Positions 32,748 through 44,301 of a stretch of DNA of 64,000 nt are shown piece after piece (position 1 is the stretch's first letter; each line of letters begins with the position of its first letter). The translations under genes were made by a program, and so were the position numbers. The stretch comes from Lachnospiraceae bacterium YSD2013 (lineage in GTDB: Bacteria > Bacillota > Clostridia > Lachnospirales > Lachnospiraceae): contig FMTX01000007.1 in assembly GCA_900100895.1 (NCBI GenBank), forward strand, positions 248,001 through 312,000, read 5' to 3'. The notes beneath the pieces were generated by a model, which did not search any database, was not told where the DNA came from, and saw only the letters and a program-made list of their open reading frames with translations.

Positions 32748-34136
32748 TTATGCTACAAGGTCCTGAATCCACACTTTCTTTTTCAAAAGGACATATCCGA
32801 TGATGACCTTTACAAAGTCGAGCCAAAGGACGATACAATAAAGCGGGATGATGCTAAGTGGTGTAAAGCGGCTCAAAACAAAGGCTACAGGCCAGCACAA
32901 GCACCACAAGTATACCGAATCAAACAGGAACGTAATAACCGTCTTACCGCCCGAACGTAAAGTAAAGTAAGCGGCGTTCAGGTAAGCGTTAACCGGCATA
33001 AAAAGAGAAGCTATTCTCATGAATACCACAGCCATTGAACGTATGTCATCCGTCGTATTGTAGAGTTTCGGGAACAACGGTGCAAATATTGCAAGAAGCA
33101 CGCCCATTACCGATGAAGCCATTACAGCTACTGCTATAAGCTTATTATCGGTATCCACAACCTCTTCGGTGTTGCCGGAACCGAGAATCTGTCCGATGAT
33201 AATCGCTACAACGTTACCCATGGTGAAAAGCACGATGTTAAACAGGTTCACGATGGTATTGGATATATTGAACGCGGCAATTACCTCCAGGCCTCTTGTG
33301 GAATAGCACTGCGTAAGCATGGACATTCCCAGTGACCAAAGAAACTCGTTGATAAAGAGCGGCATACCGGTCTTAACAATCTTAAATACAAGGTCGCGCG
33401 GAATCTTTAAACTTGCGAACAGACCCACCATATAAGGCGCTCTCTCGGCATGTGTATGTGCCCAAACCACCAGAATAGCCATTTCAATGAATCTTGAAAT
33501 AACCGTGGCTACAGCTGCACCCACAACGCCCATCTTGGGCGCGCCGAAGTGGCCGAATATAAGAATGTAGTTAAGGACAAGGTTAGTAAGCACCGCCACA
33601 AGGCTGGCATACATGGGAACCTTGGTCTCGCCTGCTTCTCTCAATGTGCCTGCGTAAGCGCAAGCAACTCCGAAAGGTGCAAGGCCGATAATCATTACCT
33701 TAAGATACTCACGCGCATAGCTCAAAGTTGCTTCAAGGTCGAGTCCCTGACCGTTATCCGTAAGATAAATTCTTATGAAAGGCTCGTCAAACCAGTGGAA
33801 AAGAGCAATTCCCGCAATGCTGATAAGCGCAACAATAATGAGCTTGAAGCGTACGGTATATCTTACGCCTTCGTTGTTCTTCTGTCCCACATACTGGGCG
33901 GTGAAGATACCCGGGCCGGAAATGGCTCCGAAAAGCGCCAGATTGAAGATAAACATCAGCTGGTTGACAATGGCAACACCGGACATCTGCTCGGTTCCTA
34001 CCTGTCCTACCATGATGTTATCAAGCATGTTAACGAAATTGCTTATTCCGTTCTGAATTATAATCGGTACCGCAACCGCAAGTACCATCTTGTAAAACTT
34101 CTTATCACCTATAAATCTCTTAAAAAAACTTCTCAT
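32748..34136 (-). CDS. MATE-family efflux transporter
   Basis: A 462-residue membrane protein with about 12 helices in two homologous halves. Typical MATE segments are VAVPIIIQNGISNFVNMLDNIMVGQVG near the N-terminus and the equivalent KTGMPLFINEFLWSLGMSM in the second half. It exports cationic drugs or dyes by Na+ or H+ exchange, by family; the substrate is unknown. The start is set at ATG 34136 (MRSFFKRFIGDKKFYK) by analogy with the family; the frame reaches 34181. Single gene with terminator. Confidence 0.9.
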   Translation of the reverse strand: MRSFFKRFIGDKKFYKMVLAVAVPIIIQNGISNFVNMLDNIMVGQVGTEQMSGVAIVNQLMFIFNLALFGAISGPGIFTAQYVGQKNNEGVRYTVRFKLIIVALISIAGIALFHWFDEPFIRIYLTDNGQGLDLEATLSYAREYLKVMIIGLAPFGVACAYAGTLREAGETKVPMYASLVAVLTNLVLNYILIFGHFGAPKMGVVGAAVATVISRFIEMAILVVWAHTHAERAPYMVGLFASLKIPRDLVFKIVKTGMPLFINEFLWSLGMSMLTQCYSTRGLEVIAAFNISNTIVNLFNIVLFTMGNVVAIIIGQILGSGNTEEVVDTDNKLIAVAVMASSVMGVLLAIFAPLFPKLYNTTDDIRSMAVVFMRIASLFMPVNAYLNAAYFTLRSGGKTVITFLFDSVYLWCLCWPVAFVLSRFTPLSIIPLYCIVLWLDFVKVIIGYVLLKKKVWIQDLVA

Positions 34137-34230
34137 AATACCTGCTAATCTATCAAATTGCGCGGGCATAGTCAATATCAAAAATCCCGTGGAAATATAA
34201 TAATATCTTTCTTTTTACAATAACAAAGAA

Positions 34231-34259
34231 AACCCTCCGGGAACATACCCGAAGGGTTA
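34231..34259 (-). terminator. Terminator of the hrcA-grpE-dnaK-dnaJ operon
   Basis: An 11-bp stem with one mismatch (AACCCTCCGGG / CCCGAAGGGTT), six-base loop, and TTTTCTTTG on the minus strand, a few bases after the dnaJ stop. Confidence 0.8.
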
Positions 34260-34265
34260 GGTTAT

Positions 34266-35438
34266 TTATTTCCAGAATTTTTTCTTCTTGGAGTCGTCTG
34301 AGTCCTTGGAGGAGTTGCTCGCGTTCTTGACTGCATTGAGCGAATCGCCTGTGAGCGCGTCGAACTGCTTGAGCAAATCCTTGGCTTCCTTGGAAAGCTT
34401 GTCGGGAGTCTGTACTACAAGCGTTACGTAATGGTCGCCACGTACGTCGCGGTATCTGAGTGAAGGAACACCCTTGCCCTTCAGACGAACTCTCGTATCG
34501 GTCTGAGTGCCGGGCTTAACCTCGTAAGCCACGCGTCCGTCAACAGTATCGATAAGTACCTCACCGCCGAGTGCCGCAACTGCAAAAGAAATCGGAACGG
34601 TAGAATAAATGTTGGTATCCTGTCTCTGGAAGATAGGGTGATTGGCCACAATTACTTCTACGAGCAAATCGCCTCTCTCACCGCCGTTGGTACCGGGCTC
34701 ACCCTTGCCGGGAATACGTACGCACTGGCCGTTGTCGATACCTGCGGGAATAGAAACCGCAATCTTCTTACGACTGGTAACATAGCCTGTGCCGCCGCAA
34801 TCGGGACACTTCTCACGTACAATCTTACCGGAACCTTTACAGTCGGGACATACCTGAACGTTTCTTACTGTGCCAAAGAAAGACTGTGATGTATATACAA
34901 TCTGTCCCTGACCCTTACACTTGGGACAGGTTTCCTTGGAAGTACCGGGCTTGGCACCCGAACCGTGACAAGTCTTACACTCATCCTTAAGGTTAAGCTC
35001 AAGTTCCTTCTCAACGCCGAATACAGCCTCTTCAAAAGTAATGCGTACGCTGGTACGAAGATTAGCTCCCTTCATGGGGCCATTGCTTCTGGCACCACTG
35101 CGGGACCTTGAACCGCCAAAGAAATCGCCGAATATATCACCGAAAATATCGGAGAAATCGGCACCGCTAAAGTCGAATCCACCGAATCCGCCTGCTCCGC
35201 CGCTGCCGTCAAATGCGGCATGTCCAAACTGGTCGTACTGACGACGCTTCTCGGGATCGCTGAGTACCGCATAAGCCTCGGATGCTTCCTTGAACTTAGC
35301 CTCAGCTTCTTTGTTGCCGGGATTAACGTCGGGGTGGTACTTCTTGGCAAGTTGTCTGTATGCTTTTTTAAGGGCATCGTCGTCGGCATTCTTGTCGACT
35401 CCGAGTACCTCGTAATAGTCTCGTTTTTGTTCTGCCAT
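34266..35438 (-). CDS. dnaJ: Chaperone protein DnaJ
   Basis: Co-chaperone that stimulates the DnaK ATPase. The 390-residue protein has the J domain with YHPDVNP (HPD at about residue 35), a Gly/Phe-rich linker ([18 protein letters not shown]...), four CxxCxGxG zinc repeats ([32 protein letters not shown]) and the C-terminal substrate domain. Last gene in the CIRCE-controlled operon. Confidence 0.97.
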   Translation of the reverse strand: MAEQKRDYYEVLGVDKNADDDALKKAYRQLAKKYHPDVNPGNKEAEAKFKEASEAYAVLSDPEKRRQYDQFGHAAFDGSGGAGGFGGFDFSGADFSDIFGDIFGDFFGGSRSRSGARSNGPMKGANLRTSVRITFEEAVFGVEKELELNLKDECKTCHGSGAKPGTSKETCPKCKGQGQIVYTSQSFFGTVRNVQVCPDCKGSGKIVREKCPDCGGTGYVTSRKKIAVSIPAGIDNGQCVRIPGKGEPGTNGGERGDLLVEVIVANHPIFQRQDTNIYSTVPISFAVAALGGEVLIDTVDGRVAYEVKPGTQTDTRVRLKGKGVPSLRYRDVRGDHYVTLVVQTPDKLSKEAKDLLKQFDALTGDSLNAVKNASNSSKDSDDSKKKKFWK

Positions 35439-35499
35439 AATTTACATTAACCTCAAAAGCGGGGCGAGAGTAACTCCCGCCCCTCTTAAAGTTTATTCT

Positions 35500-38025
<2,526 letters not shown>

Positions 38026-38029
<4 letters not shown>

Positions 38030-39054
38030 CCTTTCTTCTTATACAATGAATCAAGCTGATTCATCATATTCTTAAGGGTGCCCACAACCTTGTCGTAGTC
38101 CATACGCTTGGGGCCTACGATACCGATTGTGCCCTTCATGCCCTCGTCAAGCTCATATGTGGCGGTTACCACACTGCAGTCCTTAAGTCCCTCAACCGGG
38201 GCTTCGTCGCCGATGTACACCTGAATGCCGGTGTTCTCGCCTGCGAGATTGGTAAGAGCAAGTTCATTGAGCGGTGCTTTCTCCTCGAATGCGTGCAGAA
38301 GCTCGACCGCGTGGTCCTTATCCGCAAGCTCGGGATATTTAAGAATGTTATTGGCTCCGCTTGTATATATCTCAAGGTCTTCATCGGAGTGGATGGCCTC
38401 TGCCACCGCATCGATTACATCACCTACGATATCTGAGTGAATGCCCGCCATCTTCTTGATGGAGGCTATCATTGCAAGATTAATCTCTTCAATGCTGAGT
38501 CCGTTGAGATGTGTGTTAAGCAAGATGTTAAGCTTAAGCATCGTCTCATCGTCCAGGTAATCCTGCGTGGGAATCATGTGATTCTTGATAACATTGCCTT
38601 CCGTAACTATTACCGCAAGTATCTGCTCGTCATCGACTCTGGATAACTGGATGAACTTAAGCTTGTTGCGGTTGTACTGAGGGGCGCTTATCATCGTGGC
38701 GTAGTTCGTATTTACTGCAAGAACCTTGGCCACCTGCTTAAGGAGATTGTCCATCTTGTCTTCTTTTTGCAAAAGAAGCTCTTTCATCTCCTCGACTTCC
38801 TTCTCCTTCTCTTCGAGCATCTTGTCGACGTAGAGTCTGTAGCCCTTGTCGGAAGGAATACGGCCTGCTGAGGTGTGTGGCTGTATAATGTAGCCCATCT
38901 CTTCAAGATCCGCCATCTCGTTACGAATGGTGGCAGAGCTTAAATTCAAATCCGTGTACTTGGAAATCGTACGGCTGCCCACGGGCTCGCCGGTCTCAAG
39001 GTAGTTACGAACTATAGCTTGTAAAATCTTAACTTTTCTCTCATCTAGTTCCAC
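38026..39054 (-). CDS. hrcA: Heat-inducible transcription repressor HrcA
   Basis: Represses its operon by binding CIRCE. The 342-residue sequence starts MELDERKVKILQAIVRNYLETGEPVGSRTISKY (winged helix) and continues with LSSATIRNEMADLEEMGYI and the central HrcA domain. Placed first in the operon, it autoregulates; release at heat shock depends on GroEL in Bacillus, whose genes are not in this window. Confidence 0.97.
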
Positions 39055-39103
39055 ATTGTCACGCTTTCAAATGTATGTACCAAGGGTCCGGTGTTGTAAT
39101 TTG

Positions 39104-39130
39104 TTAGCACTCATGTGATACGAGTGCTAA
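39104..39130. promoter_or_regulatory. CIRCE operator
   Basis: A perfect consensus inverted repeat TTAGCACTC-N9-GAGTGCTAA located 50 bases upstream of hrcA. This is the HrcA binding site. Confidence 0.98.
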
Positions 39131-39141
39131 TTACTATAGAT

Positions 39142-39170
39142 ACAATATACCCCCTCTTGGCAAATGTCAA
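39142..39170 (-). promoter_or_regulatory. Promoter of the hrcA operon
   Basis: A perfect TTGACA (39165-39170) and TATTGT (39142-39147) with a 17-base spacer on the minus strand, immediately upstream of CIRCE, so that HrcA would sit at the transcription start. Confidence 0.8.
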
Positions 39171-39207
39171 CAAATTATCTGTGCCAATTTTATTAAATAA
39201 AAATAAA

Positions 39208-39245
39208 GAGGCACCGTCACACTTTAGGTCGCGTGGCGGTACCTC
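39208..39245 (-). terminator. Terminator after the 39306-39869 gene
   Basis: A 13-bp imperfect stem (GAGGCACCGTCAC / GTGGCGGTACCTC) with a 12-base loop; the minus strand then reads TTTATTTTTATTT. Confidence 0.75.
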
Positions 39246-39305
39246 GAAATATCCTTGCAGATTGCCGAAATCCATTTTTTAGTCAGCATTTCTTCTTTTT
39301 CCAAA

Positions 39306-39869
39306 TTATTCACGTGTGGTCCTATAGAGCACTACGGCAAAAACAATCTCGTAGCACATCAGTACAATCGCCAGCACATTCCTCGGAACGGTAAGGCCGA
39401 GTATCAGTGACGCTATGGTAATCAATATAGCCGACACGAGGTAAATTTTCTCTTTGTACAGCCAGGAGTAGGGAAGATAATGCGCTCCGAAAATCATTGC
39501 GTACACCATTACCATCTTCTCAGGCACTGCGCTCATAGCCCACATAGCTATAAGAAGATAAATCATTTGATTACATGTAAAAAGAATGCCGGCTTTCCAA
39601 AGCACGTTCTTTTTATCAAGGATATCTACTTTAAGAATCTTGCCCACAAGCAGCGCTATCGGCATAAGCGGGCAGGCGCAGCAGAACACCACCAGATCCG
39701 AAGTGTACATCGGAAGGTCAAGGCTTGTCGCAATCGCTATCAATGCCCAGATAATTGCTGCAGTTATTATAAACGGAAGTCCCGCTTTCTGACTGTATTT
39801 CATATCATCTCTGAGTGCGTCAAGCCCCAGAGCATACTCGTTAAATTTATCATCACTCATTCTATTCAT
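39306..39869 (-). CDS. Six-helix membrane protein, DUF7010-like
   Basis: A 187-residue protein with a soluble N-terminus (MNRMSDDKFNEYALGLDALRDDMKYSQKAG) and about six membrane helices, starting LPFIITAAIIWALIAIATSL. The pattern resembles a family annotated DUF7010, but I am not certain. It overlaps the DUF3021 gene by eight bases and so belongs to the LytTR-DUF3021 operon, which suggests it is a target or accessory of that regulatory pair. No catalytic motif seen. Confidence 0.6.
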   Translation of the reverse strand: MNRMSDDKFNEYALGLDALRDDMKYSQKAGLPFIITAAIIWALIAIATSLDLPMYTSDLVVFCCACPLMPIALLVGKILKVDILDKKNVLWKAGILFTCNQMIYLLIAMWAMSAVPEKMVMVYAMIFGAHYLPYSWLYKEKIYLVSAILITIASLILGLTVPRNVLAIVLMCYEIVFAVVLYRTTRE

Positions 39870-40308
39870 TTTGTTGTCTCCTATTATATTCGTTCAAAAG
39901 TTGCGTGTATCGTTCGCCTTTGTCCTTGAATTTCGTCCTGTCAAGCACCAGGCAGGTAATGTAAAAAGAAATCACTATGACAGCAAAAATCGTCCATTCC
40001 AATGCCGTTCCTTTTCCCACAAAAATGTTCAGCTTGTAAAATGTAAACACCTCCACCGGAATAAAGGTTATAAACAGAATTGTAAGTCTGAAAATGAATC
40101 CTTTGGTTCTTATCAAAAAGTCCGTGAAGCACACCGCAAAGCATACGGCTCCGTACAGACACATAAGAAATACCTTAAATAAGAATCCTACCTCAATTGC
40201 CTTTATACCGCTGAACACCGCGCCTTCCATTAACATCAATAACAGCCAGGTAAAAGAAAAGCAAAGTCCGTTTCGTATATATGCCAAAAAGTTTTTAAAT
40301 CTCTCCAT
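39862..40308 (-). CDS. DUF3021 membrane protein
   Basis: A 148-residue protein with four hydrophobic helices (residues about 12-30, 38-60, 72-92, 103-120). The size, four-helix topology and position directly after a LytTR gene match DUF3021, the usual membrane partner of single-domain LytTR regulators in Firmicutes, where it is thought to antagonise or sense for the regulator. The gap to the regulator is two bases. Confidence 0.78.
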   Translation of the reverse strand: MERFKNFLAYIRNGLCFSFTWLLLMLMEGAVFSGIKAIEVGFLFKVFLMCLYGAVCFAVCFTDFLIRTKGFIFRLTILFITFIPVEVFTFYKLNIFVGKGTALEWTIFAVIVISFYITCLVLDRTKFKDKGERYTQLLNEYNRRQQNE

Positions 40309-40310
40309 GC

Positions 40311-40754
40311 TCAGTCCTCCGCACCGATTATTCTTTTAAGTTCGGGTACATATCTTCTGGAAATCACAACCGATTCGCCGTTATCGAGAGTCGCAATTAT
40401 GTTTCTCGAAATCTCCGGCTTAAGCTTCACAATCTTACCGATATTCACCACCACCGACTTCGAACATCTGAAGAAATCCCGCTCGCTTAGCTTCTTCTCT
40501 ATTTCGTAGAGCCTAAGCTCCGCCGTGAGCACCTTATCCTCCGTGTAAATAAAGGTCTTGTTGTCCACGGATTCAAAATAAAGAATGTCCTTAATCTCCA
40601 CATAGCAGACTTCCCTGTCGCACTCGCCCTTGATGCGTCCGTCAAAGTTCGCTATATACGACTCAAGTCTTCTGACCTCCGCCGTCACTTCCGTGCAATG
40701 GATCTCTGCGAATATCTCCTTGGTATCGGAGTTCTCGATAATGTTAACCCTCAT
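40311..40754 (-). CDS. LytTR-family DNA-binding regulator
   Basis: A 147-residue protein: a 50-residue N-terminal segment without receiver domain, then a LytTR domain (CYVEIKDILYFESVDNKTFIYTEDKVLTAELRLYEIEKKLSERDFFRCSKSVVVNIGKI... VVISRRYVPELKRII). It probably binds direct repeats near its own promoter and is controlled by the DUF3021 partner rather than by phosphorylation. First gene of a three-gene unit. Confidence 0.92.
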   Translation of the reverse strand: MRVNIIENSDTKEIFAEIHCTEVTAEVRRLESYIANFDGRIKGECDREVCYVEIKDILYFESVDNKTFIYTEDKVLTAELRLYEIEKKLSERDFFRCSKSVVVNIGKIVKLKPEISRNIIATLDNGESVVISRRYVPELKRIIGAED

Positions 40755-40879
40755 TGTGTTTCCTCATCTTTAAACATGTTTAAGTGATAATTCAAGTTTA
40801 TTATAATCGTGCGATATTGCAATAGTTTCGGCACCAAGCGGTACATAATTGTGCAGTAAGTTACCACCCTGCACAAAAA

Positions 40880-40918
40880 AAGCTGTCTGCCGGGCCGTCA
40901 CAGCCTGACAAACAGCTT
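40880..40918 (-). terminator. Terminator of the patatin gene
   Basis: Stem AAGCTGT / ACAGCTT extended by an imperfect GC-rich inner stem; the minus strand continues with seven T residues. Confidence 0.85.
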
Positions 40919-40927
40919 CATAAATCA

Positions 40928-41782
40928 TTATTTTGCGAGGTACTCCATTAACGCCTCATACCTGCTCTCAGCTTCCTTGTAGCCTTCTTCGTAGAGTGCG
41001 TTGAGCTTATCCTTGTCCTTCTCAAGACGATCAATCTGCGCATCTACCTGCGGCCGCAAAAGAAAGAGCTTACCCTCCTCCGCCTGCTTCTCGATGTAGT
41101 CCATCGTATCGTTATACATGTCGCAGCGCGCCTTCATTAACTCATATACCTTAGGGTAATTAAGGTAACGAACCTTAATCGCCGCAAGCGACTTCTTTCC
41201 CTCGGGCTTACGTCTGTAACCGACCGGCTTGGTGAGAATTACGACGTTCTTTTTATTACCGTCGGCCTCGCTCTTCTTAATAGGAATAGAGTCTGCGATT
41301 CCGCCGTCAAGGTACAGCTTGTTACCGATGCGCACATTACGTGACACAAGGGGAAGCGAGCTCGATGCGCGGATATAATCCATTCCGTCGTGCATATCCT
41401 TAATCTTAATATACTCAGCCTCGCCGGTCTCGATATTGGTCACAACCGCATAAGCGTTACCTTCGAACTTCTTGTATGTCTCGTAATCGAAAGGATTCAG
41501 GTAATTGGGCACCAGGTCGTAACTCATGCCGACGTTGAAGATATCGCCGGTAGTAAGCAGACTGTGAAGGCTCATATAGCCCTTCTCGCCTACGTAATCC
41601 ACGAAGGTATCCCTTCCGCGGCCGCGCTGCTTGGAAATGTAACTGCACATCGTGCAAGCGCCCGCAGACACTCCGTATACATCCTTGAATTCAAGTCCTT
41701 TGTCCAGGAAAAAATCCAGTACTCCGGCAGTATAAACACCCTTCATTCCGCCGCCTTCAAGCACGAGTCCCGCATCAATCAT
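40928..41782 (-). CDS. Patatin-like phospholipase
   Basis: A 284-residue acyl hydrolase. Motifs are the oxyanion hole LVLEGGGMKGVYTAGVL, nucleophile Ser in YGVSAGAC, and catalytic Asp in LYLDGGIADSIP. This is the RssA/YjjU type of bacterial patatin without signal peptide, so it is cytoplasmic or peripheral. Its start overlaps the aminotransferase stop by four bases (ATGA), so both are coupled. The lipid substrate is unknown. Confidence 0.9.
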   Translation of the reverse strand: MIDAGLVLEGGGMKGVYTAGVLDFFLDKGLEFKDVYGVSAGACTMCSYISKQRGRGRDTFVDYVGEKGYMSLHSLLTTGDIFNVGMSYDLVPNYLNPFDYETYKKFEGNAYAVVTNIETGEAEYIKIKDMHDGMDYIRASSSLPLVSRNVRIGNKLYLDGGIADSIPIKKSEADGNKKNVVILTKPVGYRRKPEGKKSLAAIKVRYLNYPKVYELMKARCDMYNDTMDYIEKQAEEGKLFLLRPQVDAQIDRLEKDKDKLNALYEEGYKEAESRYEALMEYLAK

Positions 41783-42969
41783 CGTCCATACTCCTCTTTA
41801 ACAAATCTCTTAAGCGCCGCAATTGAGCGCTCTACCTTATCCGTATCTATGCAGTAAGCCATTCTGAAATATCCGGGGCAGGCAAAAGAATCCGCCGGCA
41901 CAAGCACCAGATCGTACTTAAGCGCCTTGTTGCAAAAAGCAATCGAATCCTCTTCCAAAGCCTTCGGAAAGATATAGAAAGTACCGCCGGGCTTAACCAC
42001 TTCGAAGCCGAGCGCGGTAAGCTCCTTGTACAGAATGTTCATATTGGTCTCATATACAGATAAATCCGAAGTCATATCAATAACCTTCGCGCAAGCCTGC
42101 TGAATAATGGATGCAGGGCAGTTGTGTCCGGTGCCGCGCGAAATCTGACCGCACATGTTCACGATGGTCTCGGAATCGGGGTCAGCGGGATTGGCCGCTA
42201 CGTAACCTATTCTTTCGCCGGGAAGTGACAAAGACTTCGAGAAAGAATAGCATGAAAGCGTGTAATCGTAATACTTAGACGGATAAGGACACTCAACACC
42301 CGCAAAAAGAATCTCTCTGTAAGGCTCGTCGGACACAAGATAAATGTTGTATCCAAACTCCTGAGATTTCTTCTTGAGGATATCCGCAAGGCGCTTAACC
42401 GTCTCCTCGGAATACACGATACCGGTAGGGTTATTGGGTGAGTTAATAAGAACTGCCTTAACCTTGTTGGTAAGAAGTTCTTCGAATTTATCAAAGTTAA
42501 TCTGGAAAGCCTTAGTATCAGCAGGTACCACCACGATTTCCGCACCTGTACCTGTTACGTAAGGGATGTACTCAGGGAAGAAAGGCGCAAATACAATCAC
42601 CTCATCTCCGGGCTTGGTAATTGCTCTTAAAGCATGCGCAATAGCTCCTGCCGCGCCGGAAGTTGGGAAGATGTGTGAAGCCTTGTAGTTCATGCCAAAG
42701 CGTCTGTTAAGAGATTCCGCAACTGCCTGCTTGAACTCGGGATTGCCAAGGCTCGGGCTGTAGCCGTGAAGAGCCATGGGGCTTTCTTTTGTAAGCATTT
42801 CAATCATAGCCTTTGTGAATTCCTCGGGCACGGGAACCGAAGGATTGCCTAAGCTGTAGTCGTATACGTTCTCGTAACCGATCTCCTTACCCCTTGCGGT
42901 GGCGAACTCAGAGAGCTGCCTGATTACGGATTTCTTGCCTAACATTTCTTTGTAAGTTTCGTTAATCAT
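41779..42969 (-). CDS. Class I/II PLP-dependent aminotransferase
   Basis: A 396-residue fold-type I aminotransferase. NSPNNPTGIVYSEETVKRL, YLVSDEPYREI and the PLP lysine in CYSFSKSLSLPGERIGYVA are clear. The N-terminus (KKSVIRQLSEFATARGKEIGYENVYDYSLGNPSVPVP) is like that of the Lachnospiraceae aspartate/aromatic-type group. ATG 42969 has AAAGGG upstream; the longer frame to 43038 overlaps a hairpin. The amino acid specificity cannot be read. Confidence 0.9.
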   Translation of the reverse strand: MINETYKEMLGKKSVIRQLSEFATARGKEIGYENVYDYSLGNPSVPVPEEFTKAMIEMLTKESPMALHGYSPSLGNPEFKQAVAESLNRRFGMNYKASHIFPTSGAAGAIAHALRAITKPGDEVIVFAPFFPEYIPYVTGTGAEIVVVPADTKAFQINFDKFEELLTNKVKAVLINSPNNPTGIVYSEETVKRLADILKKKSQEFGYNIYLVSDEPYREILFAGVECPYPSKYYDYTLSCYSFSKSLSLPGERIGYVAANPADPDSETIVNMCGQISRGTGHNCPASIIQQACAKVIDMTSDLSVYETNMNILYKELTALGFEVVKPGGTFYIFPKALEEDSIAFCNKALKYDLVLVPADSFACPGYFRMAYCIDTDKVERSIAALKRFVKEEYGR

Positions 42970-43020
42970 AATGTACCCTTTCTCGCGTCCGCCTGCCGCG
43001 GACTGCTCTTTATTGTGAAA

Positions 43021-43050
43021 CGTCGGAGCACAGAACACTGCACTCCGACG
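43021..43050 (-). terminator. Hairpin after the receiver gene
   Basis: Perfect 8-bp stem (CGTCGGAG / CTCCGACG) with a 14-base loop, six bases beyond the stop of the receiver gene; followed by TTTCAC on the minus strand. Confidence 0.6.
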
Positions 43051-43056
43051 GCTTAT

Positions 43057-43440
43057 TTATAATATTTTCTTAAGCGGGTTAAGTACCTCATCCACCCTTT
43101 GAAGCAATTCCTCCCTCGAAATCGGCTTCACAAGGTATCCCTGCGGGTTCAAAGAAAGGCACTCCAAAATCTTCTCCCTGTCCGTAACGGACGTCAGGAA
43201 AAGAACGGGAACATTCTTGGACTCCTCTCTCTTTCTGATAATCTCCAGCACATGCGGCCCGTCAAAAAGCGGCATCATGTAATCAAGCAGTATCAAATCG
43301 GGAGTCTTCTTAATAACCGCCTCAAGCGCCAATTTCCCCGAATCCACAATGGTAACATTGTAGTCATCGACCAGAAACATTCTGAGCATCTTGAGCATGT
43401 TCTTGTCGTCATCGACAATAAGTATGTGTCCTTTGGTCAC
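43057..43440 (-). CDS. Single-domain response regulator (CheY-like)
   Basis: A 127-residue receiver alone: HILIVDDDKNML, phospho-acceptor Asp in DLILLDYMMPLFDG (about residue 53), Thr in VLFLTSVTD and Lys in GYLVKPISREELL. There is no output domain and no histidine kinase nearby, so it likely acts by protein contact with a kinase or effector elsewhere. Between it and the next gene lie about 120 AT-rich bases. Confidence 0.9.
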   Translation of the reverse strand: MTKGHILIVDDDKNMLKMLRMFLVDDYNVTIVDSGKLALEAVIKKTPDLILLDYMMPLFDGPHVLEIIRKREESKNVPVLFLTSVTDREKILECLSLNPQGYLVKPISREELLQRVDEVLNPLKKIL

Positions 43441-43560
43441 TTAAACCTTCCCTTTAGCCCTTAATTCCTTAAGGTAATTATGCATTAAATCGTATATTAT
43501 TACAATAAATTTTTAATTAATTATATATTTGGCAGATAAGTATAACTACACATCATTACA

Positions 43561-43854
43561 TTATTTAGAGTAACCCAACATATCAAAAAAACCTTCCTTG
43601 ACAAGTCTTTCAATAGTTTTTTCTATTTCTTTATTGGAAGCCTCTTTAACTATAATCATGTTGGGTTCGTTTTGAAAATAACCATTGTACTCAACTTCTG
43701 AGTCATAGTCTTGGTGTAATCTTACTATGTCAGTAATATACAATCTGAATCGTCTATCGCCTATAACGACAATTACATCTTGTCTATGTCCTTTATTTAT
43801 AGCTTCAAACTCTGCCAGTTCTGTGTCATCTTCATATATTATTTCATACTTCAT
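43561..43854 (-). CDS. Small protein of unknown function
   Basis: A 97-residue acidic protein (MKYEIIYEDDTELAEFEAINKGHRQDVIVVIGDRRFRLYITDIVRLHQDYDSEVEY...). I do not recognise the family. The ATG at 43854 has GAGAGG upstream; the longer frame to 43884 does not. Beta-strand-rich start, helical end (NKEIEKTIERLVKEGFFDML). It is AT-richer than its neighbours and lies with another small unknown gene, as orphan immunity genes often do; this is only an inference. Confidence 0.6.
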   Translation of the reverse strand: MKYEIIYEDDTELAEFEAINKGHRQDVIVVIGDRRFRLYITDIVRLHQDYDSEVEYNGYFQNEPNMIIVKEASNKEIEKTIERLVKEGFFDMLGYSK

Positions 43855-43890
43855 TAGTAACCTCTCAAGCCACCCATGAATCATGGCACG

Positions 43891-44301
43891 TTATAATAAA
43901 ATGCATTCAATGTGCCTTGCCAGTTCCGGAATATCCTGCACTGCGTCATCACAATATCTTTTAAAATTTTCCTCCCCGAAAAAATCTACTTGGCTATATT
44001 GGATTTTTCCGGCATAGTATTCATTACGTAAAGATTCCAATTCAGAAATTGTAATAAGATAATTGCCTTTCCTTGATAATGGATCTTTAAACATTTTCCA
44101 ATGCATTTTACCCTTAAATGTATCCACGCATTCTTTAAGCCTATTCGTCAAATCAGCCGGACAAGAATCTTGGACTCTGAATACCAGCATTGGTATGCTA
44201 CGATAAACATCATCTTCGCAATACATATTAAATCTCATCCATTCAATCGGAATGTATCTTTTAATAAGTTTGCCTATAAGTTTTTCATTGTTTGTTTCCA
44301 T
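43891..44301 (-). CDS. Small protein of unknown function
   Basis: A 136-residue protein (METNNEKLIGKLIKRYIPIEWMRFNMYCEDD... DSCPADLTNRLKECVDTFKGKMHWKMFKDP... FKRYCDDAVQDIPELARHIECILL). No family recognised; mixed alpha/beta without membrane helices or signal peptide. It overlaps the end of the GNAT gene by 17 bases and has GGAAAG before the ATG. AT-rich composition relative to the flanking GNAT gene suggests recent acquisition. Confidence 0.6.
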   Translation of the reverse strand: METNNEKLIGKLIKRYIPIEWMRFNMYCEDDVYRSIPMLVFRVQDSCPADLTNRLKECVDTFKGKMHWKMFKDPLSRKGNYLITISELESLRNEYYAGKIQYSQVDFFGEENFKRYCDDAVQDIPELARHIECILL

